Program-made: the position numbers and the translations under genes
Notes under the pieces: generated by a model
Told to the model about the DNA's origin: nothing
Seen by the model: only the letters and a program-made list of their open reading frames with translations
The model's database searches: none
DNA from: Hyphomicrobiales bacterium
GTDB taxonomy: Bacteria > Pseudomonadota > Alphaproteobacteria > Rhizobiales > Rhizobiaceae
Direction of reading: 5' to 3'
DNA: 56,391 nucleotides
NCBI GenBank assembly: GCA_900471485.1
Contig: UCEU01000018.1
Location: forward strand, 1 to 56,391
In this document: positions 27,398-34,025 of the stretch, in pieces
How the letters are laid out: each line of letters starts with the position of its first letter
Position numbering within the stretch: the stretch's first letter is position 1

Positions 27398-28150
27398 TTA
27401 CTGGCGATTTGCGCACTTGGTATCGCCGGGCTTGCATACCAAGGGCTTGAGGTGACCATTGCGGTTCTGCGGCGGGTTGTTGTGCGCGTTGCCGCGGTTT
27501 TGTTGCCGGTCGACGTTTGGCCGCCTGTTTTCGCTCGGCCTCTGCTGCGCATCCGGGCGACGGTCGGGGCGGCCGGCGTTCGGCTGATCGGGACGGCGAT
27601 CAGGGCGGTTGAAGTCCGGACGGTCGGGACCGCGATCGGGACGACCGAAGCCGGGCTGCGGACGGGGACGCGGATCGTAGCCGGGACGCGGGCGCGGGCC
27701 GGGACCGTTGTCATAGCCGGGGCCGGGGCGGACGGGGCGCACGACCGGCGGGCGGTCGCGCCAGCGGTCACGCTCGCGATAGAAATCGCGGTTGCGGTAG
27801 TAGCGGTCCCAATAGTTGTTGACGCTGAAGACGACCGTCGGGATACCGAGCGGTCGGTAATAATCGGGGCCGACATAGACGCGGCGCGACTGGTAAAGCG
27901 CCTGGACATAGGCGCCGGCGACCCAGCCGCGACCGCCGTAGAATTCCACGTCGCACCAGGGCACATCGGCCAGACAGCCGTGGATCTCGACGGATTCGCC
28001 GGCCGGAATGACGGTGACGGCGGGATATTGCGTGCTCGGGCCGGCACGCATGTTGACGTTGGCGGTCGCATAGCCCTCCGCCGCTTCGGCGATTGCCGGA
28101 GCCAGCAAAAGCGCTGCGACGGCAGCGGCCTTCATGACGATCTTCTTCAC
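27398..28150 (-). CDS. Exported SH3-domain protein with Arg/Pro/Asp-rich tail
   Basis: A 250-residue protein. The signal peptide (KKIVMKAAAVAALLLAPAIAEAA) is followed by a bacterial SH3 domain, about residues 27-85 (ATANVNMRAGPSTQYPAVTVIPAGESVEIHGC, then GRGWVAGAYVQAL). A long disordered tail repeats PDR/RPD units (RPDRGPDRPDFNRPDRRPDQP) and ends LVCKPGDTKCANRQ. SH3b domains bind peptidoglycan or envelope partners. GTG at 28150 is chosen because AGGGAG lies 6 bases before it; TTG at 28156 and ATG at 28135 are alternatives. No gene partner on the same strand. Confidence 0.8.
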   Translation of the reverse strand: MKKIVMKAAAVAALLLAPAIAEAAEGYATANVNMRAGPSTQYPAVTVIPAGESVEIHGCLADVPWCDVEFYGGRGWVAGAYVQALYQSRRVYVGPDYYRPLGIPTVVFSVNNYWDRYYRNRDFYRERDRWRDRPPVVRPVRPGPGYDNGPGPRPRPGYDPRPRPQPGFGRPDRGPDRPDFNRPDRRPDQPNAGRPDRRPDAQQRPSENRRPNVDRQQNRGNAHNNPPQNRNGHLKPLVCKPGDTKCANRQ

Positions 28151-28275
28151 TTGCAACTCCCTATAGAACGCCGTTCATCATATGGGTCAGCGCCCTGATG
28201 GCGTCGAGACGCGGCGCCGAAATCTCCCGATTTCGACGGTATTCACTTTCACTTTCAATAGGTTATAAGTTCATA

Positions 28276-28308
28276 TGGATGAACCGGGCTTGAACGACGC
28301 GTTCATCC
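28276..28308. repeat. Inverted repeat in 28.15-28.59 kb spacer
   Basis: GGATGAAC and GTTCATCC flank about 16 bases. The hairpin lies between the SH3 promoter side (with TTCACTTTCACTTTC direct repeats just before it) and the second sRNA candidate. No gene is visible in 28151-28460. Confidence 0.4.
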
Positions 28309-28464
28309 GGCTCTTGAAATGACGGTCGGCAATTCCGATATTGGGATCATCGATTGCAGCGCTTGGACGGTAGCGCCCGCCATGGCAAGGGCGCCCTTCA
28401 TCAGACAATCTCCATATGCGTTAACGCTTCGTTAACCTTTGCAGATCAGTCTGGCTGCAATATT

Positions 28465-28541
28465 CGCTTCCTCCTTGACCACGGATGTACTGGCATCGAA
28501 GTGAGGCGAATGACGAAAGGCCGGTTCAAGCCGGCCTTTTT
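28465..28541 (+). ncRNA. Candidate sRNA resembling mmgR/suhB (alpha-r8) family
   Basis: A noncoding stretch with a long hairpin: ATTCGC (28462-28467) pairs with GCGAAT (28506-28511), enclosing CTTCCTCCTTGACCACGG, an anti-Shine-Dalgarno-like segment. It ends in a perfect terminator, AAAGGCCGG (28516-28524) with CCGGCCTTT (28531-28539) and T5. Size (about 75-85 nt) and the CCTCCTTGACCACGGATGTA stretch fit my memory of the Rhizobiales mmgR (suhB, alpha-r8) sRNA, but I cannot confirm the family without a covariance search. CAATAT at 28458 is a possible -10 element. Confidence 0.6.
28516..28541 (+). terminator. Rho-independent terminator of sRNA candidate
   Basis: A 9-bp perfect stem, 6-base loop TTCAAG and TTTTT on the plus strand. 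Confidence 0.85.
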
Positions 28542-28550
28542 GTTCATCTG

Positions 28551-28581
28551 GCGCACCCGTGAGCAACGGGCGCGCCTTTTT
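28551..28581 (+). terminator. Second plus-strand terminator-like hairpin
   Basis: GCGC-A-CCCGT (28551-28560) pairs with ACGGG-C-GCGC (28566-28575), followed by CTTTTT. It sits 10 bp past the first terminator and between it and the convergent dipeptidase stop, so plus-strand transcription is doubly blocked from entering that gene. Confidence 0.65.
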
Positions 28582-28593
28582 GATTCTTGAGCC

Positions 28594-29982
28594 TTACTTG
28601 GCCAGCGCTTCCAGGATACGGATCCAGGAGCGGATACCCTTGTGGTACGAGGTGAGCTCGTACTTCTCGTTGGGCGAGTGGATGCGGTCGTCGCTGAGGC
28701 CGAAGCCGACCAGCAGCGATTCCATGCCGAGCATCTTCTGGAAATCACCGACGATCGGGATCGAGCCGCCCATGCCGATGACGACGGCGGGCTTCGGCCA
28801 TTCGTCGGAGAGCGCCGTCTTGGCCTTCGTCAGCGCCGGGGAATCGTAGGCGAGATGGATCGCCGGCGAGCCACCATGCGGGTGGAACTCGACCGAGCAA
28901 TCACCGGGGATATTCGAGCGGACATAGGCGCGGAAGCTTTCGCGGATGGCGGCCGGGTCCTGCGTGCCGACGAGGCGGAAGGAGACCTTGGCGGAGGCCT
29001 TGGCGGCGATCACCGTCTTGAAGCCCTCGCCAGTATAGCCACCCCAGATGCCGTTAATCTCGGCGGTCGGGCGGGCCCAGGTGAGTTCCAGCACGGAGCG
29101 GCCCTTTTCGCCCGATGGAATCGACAGACCGACTTCGCCGAGGAAGCTTTCCGCAGTCGTGCCCAGCGTCTCCCACGACGCCTTGACGTTTTCAGGCGTT
29201 TCCTCGACGCCGTCATAGAAGCCATCGAGCGTGATGCGGCCGGTCTCGTCGTGCAGGCCGGCGAGGATCGAGGTCAGGATGTGGATCGGGTTGGCGGCGG
29301 CGCCACCGAACAGGCCGGAATGCAGGTCGCGATCGGCGGCAGAGACGACGATCTCCTCACCGACGAGGCCGCGCAGCGCCGAGGCGACGGCCGGCGTGTC
29401 GCGGTCCCACATGCTGGTATCGCAGACTAGGGCGTAATCGGCGCGCAGTTCGTCTGCGTTGGCTTCGAGGAACGGCTTCAGCGACGGAGAGCCGGATTCT
29501 TCCTCACCCTCGAAGAGGATGGTGATGCGGCAGGGCAGCGATCCGACGACGTCCTTGTAGGCGCGGCAGGCTTCGACGAAGGTCATCAACTGGCCCTTGT
29601 CGTCGGCGGTGCCGCGACCGGTGAGGATCTTGCGGCCGTTGCCGACATCCTTGATCGCCGGCTCGAACGGATCGTTTTCCCATAGCTCGATCGGATCGAC
29701 CGGCTGCACGTCATAGTGGCCGTAAAACAGGAGATGCGGCGCATCGGCGCTGGCGCCGGCGTGATGGGCGACGACCATCGGGTGGCCGGGGGTATCACGC
29801 ACCGAGGCGTCGAAGCCGAGCGTGCCGAGATAGTCCGTAAGCCACTCCGCACCCTTGCGGCACTCGCCCTTGAAGGCGGGATCGGTCGAGATCGACTTGA
29901 TCCGCAGAAGCTCGAACAGCTTGTCCAGGCTCGATGGCAAATTCTCATCCGCGCGCGCGAGCACCGGCGTAATGTCAGTCAT
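28594..29982 (-). CDS. M20-family metallo-dipeptidase
   Basis: A 462-residue cytoplasmic zinc peptidase of the ArgE/DapE/CPG2 (M20/M25/M40) superfamily. Zn ligands and catalytic residues are visible in LLFYGHYDVQPVDP (His, Asp), LTGRGTADDKGQLMTFVEA (Asp), ILFEGEEESGSPSLKPF (catalytic Glu pair) and LVCDTSMWD. The dimerisation domain lies in the middle (about 205-370). Start at 29982 after AAAGGAGTCGGAA. A broad dipeptidase or carnosinase-like role is likely; the substrate is not set. Confidence 0.93.
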   Translation of the reverse strand: MTDITPVLARADENLPSSLDKLFELLRIKSISTDPAFKGECRKGAEWLTDYLGTLGFDASVRDTPGHPMVVAHHAGASADAPHLLFYGHYDVQPVDPIELWENDPFEPAIKDVGNGRKILTGRGTADDKGQLMTFVEACRAYKDVVGSLPCRITILFEGEEESGSPSLKPFLEANADELRADYALVCDTSMWDRDTPAVASALRGLVGEEIVVSAADRDLHSGLFGGAAANPIHILTSILAGLHDETGRITLDGFYDGVEETPENVKASWETLGTTAESFLGEVGLSIPSGEKGRSVLELTWARPTAEINGIWGGYTGEGFKTVIAAKASAKVSFRLVGTQDPAAIRESFRAYVRSNIPGDCSVEFHPHGGSPAIHLAYDSPALTKAKTALSDEWPKPAVVIGMGGSIPIVGDFQKMLGMESLLVGFGLSDDRIHSPNEKYELTSYHKGIRSWIRILEALAK

Positions 29983-30187
29983 TTCCGACTCCTTTCGAAA
30001 TTCGCGCGGACGATAGACCAAACGCCTGACGCTTTCGAGCCGAAAAAGACGGACAGGCTTATCGGGACCTTACCCGGCACAGCATGCCCGGCTGCATCAA
30101 TGCAGAGAGTTCAGATTCGCTAATGCAATTTACGGTTATTTAGGGAGCCGTGACATAGCCTCGCTTCGTAACTGTCGGAGGTGGTTC

Positions 30188-32575
30188 ATGTTTTCGGTCC
30201 TCGCCTGCATACGTGACAATCATGACTGGCGGCTGATCGTCGCTGCCGTCATCGTCTGCCTGATCGGCAATCTCGCCGCCATGCTGCTTCTGTTCCGCGC
30301 CGGAGAGTGCGACCCCGGCCGGCAGCGCAGCTGGATGGCGGCATCGGCTCTTGCCTGCGGCGTCGGCATCTGGGCCACCCACTTCATCGCCATGCTCGCC
30401 TATGACGGCTCCTTCCCGATCTCCTACGGCGTCGGCATGACGGCGCTCTCGGTCGTGCTTTCGATCGGCGCATCCTGGCTGGCGATCCTTGTCGCTACCG
30501 AATGGGAGAGCCCCTACGCCTTTGCCGGCGGCGGCGTGATCATGGCGATCGGCATCTGTTCGATGCACCTGACGGGGATGCAGGCGATCGAGGAGACGGT
30601 CGACATCATTTACAACCCCACGTCGACGCTGATGGCGCTCGTGATCGGCACGGCGCCGGCGAGCGCGGCATTCTTCGCCTTCCGCGAACTGAAGGGCACG
30701 CGGCGCGTGCTGGTTGCCGCCGTGACCATGGTGCTGGCGATCGCGGCGATCCACTTCACCTCGATGAGCACGATCACGCTGGTGCCGCAGCCGGGACGCA
30801 TGGTGACCGCGACGCTGCTCGAGCCGAAGACGCTCGCCGGCATCGTCATGGCGGTGTCGACCGCACTGATCCTCGCGGCACTCAGCGCCGTCTTCCTCGC
30901 CAGCCACCTCACCGACCTGCGCGGTCTCGCCAATGCCTCGATGGAGGGGCTGCTGGTTCTGCACGAAGGCCGGATCATCGATGCCAACGAGCGGTTCCAG
31001 GAGATGTCCGGCTGGCCGCTTGCGGAACTGCGCGGCAACCTGCCGAACTCGGTGCTGACGCATGTCGAAGGCGAAAGCGAGACGCCGCACCAGGAAGCCT
31101 CGCTGACGGCGCGCGACGAGACCGAGATTCCCGTCGACATCATGACGCGACGGATGATCTATCGCGGCCGCAACTGCCAGGTGCTGGTGGTGCGCGACCT
31201 CACCGAGCGCAAGCGCGCCGAGGAGATGATCGAGCATCTCGCCCATCACGACGTTCTGACGGGGCTGACCAACCGCTCGCTCTATGACACGCGCCTGCGC
31301 CACGCGCTGCAGATGGCCGAGCGCAAGCGTTCGCAGATCGCCATCTTCTGCCTCGACCTCGATCGCTTCAAGGCGGTCAACGATATCTTCGGACATGCCG
31401 AGGGCGACCGCATCCTGTGCAAGGTGGCGGCGATCCTGAAGCGGGTGGCCGGCGACGGCGATACGGTAGCGCGGCTAGGCGGCGACGAGTTCGCGATCAT
31501 CCAGACCGGCAAGCCGCAGCCGGAGGCGGCGCAGAAGCTCGCCGGACAGATCCTCGACGGGCTGGCGGCGGAAATGGACGTCGCCCGCGACCCGACCGCC
31601 GTCGGCGCCAGCCTCGGCATCGCCGTCTACCCGATCGACGGGCGCACGGCGGAAGAGCTTTGCGACAATGCCGATACGGCGCTCTACCGCGCCAAGCATG
31701 CCGGCCGCGGCAAGGCCTGCTTCTTCGACGCCGAGATGGACGAGGCCGTGCGGGCACGCCGGCAGATCGAGGCGGAACTGCGCCATGCGATTACCCGCAA
31801 CCAGCTCTACGTCAACTACCAGCCGATCCTCGACAGCGGCAGCGGCGCCATCTCCGGCTACGAGGCGCTGATGCGCTGGAACCGGCCGGGCCACGGCATC
31901 AGCGAGCCGGAGGTGTTCATCGCCATCGCCGAGGAGAGCGGCACGATCGTGCAGCTCGGAGAGTGGGTGTTGCGGCAGGCGTGCACGGAAGCCGCCCTCT
32001 GGCCGAAGCCGCTGTCGATCGCCGTCAACGTCTCGCCGGTGCAGTTCATGCTGCCCAATCTGTGCGAGCGGATCGCCGCCATTCTGGAGGAGACGGGGCT
32101 GGCGCCGCAGCGGCTGGAGCTTGAGGTGACGGAAGCCGCCTTCATGCGCGACCGCAACGGCGTGATCGCCACCCTGATGCGGCTGCACCAGCTCGGGGTG
32201 CGGATCGTCATGGACGATTTCGGCACCGGCTTTTCCTCGCTCTCCAATCTTCGTGCCCTGCCCTTCGACAAGATCAAGGTCGACCGCAGCTTCACCGGCG
32301 TGCTCGAGCACGACGCCGCCGCGCGCTCGATCGTGCGCGCCATCATCGGCCTCGGCCACAGCCTCGGCATCCAGGTGGTGACGGAGGGCGTGGAGACCGA
32401 ACTGCAGCGGCAGATCGTGGTGGAGGAAGGCTGCGGGCAGATGCAGGGACTGCTGTTCGGCAAGCCCGACATCGAGCCGAGCGTCAAGCTCGCGGCGCGG
32501 GCCAACTTTCTCTCCACGCACGGCAAGGAGCGCGGCGCAGCACAGGTGCTGGCGATGAAGGTGCCGGTGAAGTAG
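30188..32575 (+). CDS. MHYT-PAS-GGDEF-EAL cyclic-di-GMP protein
   Basis: A 795-residue membrane protein. The N-terminal seven-helix MHYT sensor (about 1-240) has three motif copies: WATHFIAMLAYDG, CSMHLTGMQAIE and AAIHFTSMSTIT. A PAS domain follows (about 250-345), then GGDEF (about 350-520; RLGGDEFAI intact, so cyclase-competent) and EAL (about 530-785; GYEALMRW and MDDFGTGFSSLSNLR). The position expected to hold the RxxD inhibitory site reads GDGD, so product inhibition may be absent. Both signature motifs look catalytic, and which activity dominates cannot be read. MHYT domains are proposed to sense O2, CO or NO through copper. Ribosome site CGGAGG. Confidence 0.95.
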   Translation: MFSVLACIRDNHDWRLIVAAVIVCLIGNLAAMLLLFRAGECDPGRQRSWMAASALACGVGIWATHFIAMLAYDGSFPISYGVGMTALSVVLSIGASWLAILVATEWESPYAFAGGGVIMAIGICSMHLTGMQAIEETVDIIYNPTSTLMALVIGTAPASAAFFAFRELKGTRRVLVAAVTMVLAIAAIHFTSMSTITLVPQPGRMVTATLLEPKTLAGIVMAVSTALILAALSAVFLASHLTDLRGLANASMEGLLVLHEGRIIDANERFQEMSGWPLAELRGNLPNSVLTHVEGESETPHQEASLTARDETEIPVDIMTRRMIYRGRNCQVLVVRDLTERKRAEEMIEHLAHHDVLTGLTNRSLYDTRLRHALQMAERKRSQIAIFCLDLDRFKAVNDIFGHAEGDRILCKVAAILKRVAGDGDTVARLGGDEFAIIQTGKPQPEAAQKLAGQILDGLAAEMDVARDPTAVGASLGIAVYPIDGRTAEELCDNADTALYRAKHAGRGKACFFDAEMDEAVRARRQIEAELRHAITRNQLYVNYQPILDSGSGAISGYEALMRWNRPGHGISEPEVFIAIAEESGTIVQLGEWVLRQACTEAALWPKPLSIAVNVSPVQFMLPNLCERIAAILEETGLAPQRLELEVTEAAFMRDRNGVIATLMRLHQLGVRIVMDDFGTGFSSLSNLRALPFDKIKVDRSFTGVLEHDAAARSIVRAIIGLGHSLGIQVVTEGVETELQRQIVVEEGCGQMQGLLFGKPDIEPSVKLAARANFLSTHGKERGAAQVLAMKVPVK

Positions 32576-32579
32576 AGCG

Positions 32580-32996
32580 TCAGAGCTTTTTGGCGTTGTC
32601 GAGAAGGCGGCGGATATATTCCAGCGTCAGCTCGCGTTCGAAGCTCTTGAATCCTTCGAAGAGCGCGTGGTCGGCCTCGCGCGATGCTTCGACGGCATCC
32701 TCGCGCATGCCGCGCGCCTTCTCGGTCAGGAAGATCAGCTGCGCGCGCTTGTCCGACGGGTGCGGGCGGCGGTCGATCAGGCCGTCGCGGACCATGCGCG
32801 AGAGCGTGTTGGCCATCGTCGCCTGCTCGATATCGACGCGCGCCAGAAGCTGCTTCTGCGTCAGCCCGTCCTCGGCCCAGAGCTCGAGAAGAATGGGAAA
32901 CTGGCCGGGAGAAAAGCCGAGCCGCGCCGCACGCTGTTGCAGCGAACGGGCAAAGCCCTTGGCCAGCTGGCTGGCGAGGTAGGCTCCGGAATCCAT
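32580..32996 (-). CDS. MarR-family transcriptional regulator
   Basis: A 138-residue winged-helix regulator. The core is GFSPGQFPILLELWAEDGLTQKQLLARVDIEQATMANTLSRMVRDGLIDRRPHPSDKRAQLIFLTEKA, with the DKR wing typical of MarR. Starts at 32996 (MDSGAYLAS) or 33011 (MGLKRMDSG) are possible; neither has a strong ribosome site. The 3' end is 4 bp from the convergent GGDEF-EAL stop. It has no divergent partner, so its target is unknown. Confidence 0.88.
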   Translation of the reverse strand: MDSGAYLASQLAKGFARSLQQRAARLGFSPGQFPILLELWAEDGLTQKQLLARVDIEQATMANTLSRMVRDGLIDRRPHPSDKRAQLIFLTEKARGMREDAVEASREADHALFEGFKSFERELTLEYIRRLLDNAKKL

Positions 32997-33111
32997 TCTC
33001 TTCAATCCCATCTGAGCAATTAGGCGCAAAACCCGATCCCGAACAATGCAACAATTCGTAAGCGGGGCATGAAAAGACATGCCGATCGCCCGAATTTGGA
33101 GACATAGAGCA

Positions 33112-33240
33112 GAAAAACAAAGCCGCCATAGCCTGGAGGTTGGCTATGGCGGCTTGAATTGGGGACAAAGGCCCGGAGAGGGGGTTAGGCCTTTGTCCAA
33201 GTCCGACGCGGCGGGGGACGAGCCGGCTATCAGACCCTCG
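33112..33240 (-). ncRNA. Candidate sRNA with anti-Shine-Dalgarno loops
   Basis: Read on the minus strand, GGACAAAGGCC (33198-33188) pairs perfectly over 11 bp with GGCCTTTGTCC (33174-33164), exposing TAACCCCCTCTCCG. Seven bases on, AAGCCGCCATAGCC pairs perfectly over 14 bp with GGCTATGGCGGCTT (33156-33121), exposing AACCTCCA, and is followed by TTGTTTTTC. Two hairpins presenting CCUCC-type loops and a terminator are typical of the rhizobial alpha-r14/NfeR1-like sRNA style. The 5' end is not fixed. No coding capacity. It could alternatively be the 3' UTR of the interrupted gene upstream. Confidence 0.65.
33113..33156 (-). terminator. Strong Rho-independent terminator
   Basis: A 14-bp perfect stem (33121-33134 with 33143-33156) and an eight-base T-rich tail at 33113-33120 on the minus strand. 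It ends the sRNA candidate or the coiled-coil gene transcript, ahead of the MarR gene. Confidence 0.9.
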
Positions 33241-33362
33241 GCGCGATTACGTGATCGAACGCCGGTGATTATCATTTGTGAATCCGAATGTGGCTTTTCA
33301 AGGGAAAGAAAAGAATTGACTATTACATTTTAGTAACAGTCTGGTGATGCGCCGCGCGGGGC

Positions 33363-33845
33363 TCAGGCTGCCGGCGGCGGACGAAGGCCGACAAGGCGCT
33401 CCAGCTCGGCGACGCGGTCTTCAAGGCTGCTGAGGGACATCCGGTTCCGGTGACTGTCCTGCACGGCGTTGATCACTTCGTTGTACTGGCGCAGGCCCTC
33501 GGAGCGCAGTTCCTGGACATGATCGGCGATGTCATGCGTCCGGCCTTCCAATTCGTCTATGCGCTTCAGGATCGCATCGAGCCGATCTACCATCTCGGAA
33601 CGAAACTCACCCATCTCAGCGCGTAGATGACCTACTTCCAGCTTCACCTTTCCCATATCGACCCTGAGATCGATCAGCTCGCTCTCGAACCTAGCCATGG
33701 AACGCCCGAGCTTGGTGAACTCGACGTCGTACCGCCCCATCGCGTCCACCTAGCGGGCGATCTGAGTATTCAACCCCTTCATGCCATCCAGCAGCATGGA
33801 GATCTGGTTGAAGAGATATCTTTGAGATTCGGGTTCTCCGGACAT
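33363..33845 (-). pseudogene. Coiled-coil protein gene interrupted by an in-frame TAG
   Basis: From the ATG at 33845 (GAGAG upstream) 31 codons read MSGEPESQRYLFNQISMLLDG then MKGLNTQIAR, ending in TAG at 33752-33750. The same frame continues without a gap as VDAMGRYDVEFTKLGRSMARFESELIDLR and 128 residues of heptad-like coiled coil (VGHLRAEMGEFRSEMVDRLDAILKRIDELEGR) to 33363. The second part starts with GTG but lacks a ribosome site, so a single nonsense change (for example CAG to TAG) in an original protein of about 160 residues is the simplest reading. Internal re-initiation at GTG/ATG (33749/33740) is the alternative. Confidence 0.65.
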
Positions 33846-34025
33846 CGCGGGCTCTCGTTTAACGCAAGCCTAATGTATGGGCGAAAAACGCGCGAAACAA
33901 GCCGCAGCTATTGAGGGGTTACAGCCGTTTCTCGTCGTTTTCCGGCACCTTCAAGCATGTGCGCAAAGGCTTTGTGCCCTAACTTTATATGGACCTCGCT
34001 GGGCCGGCGCGCTATCCATGCTGCC

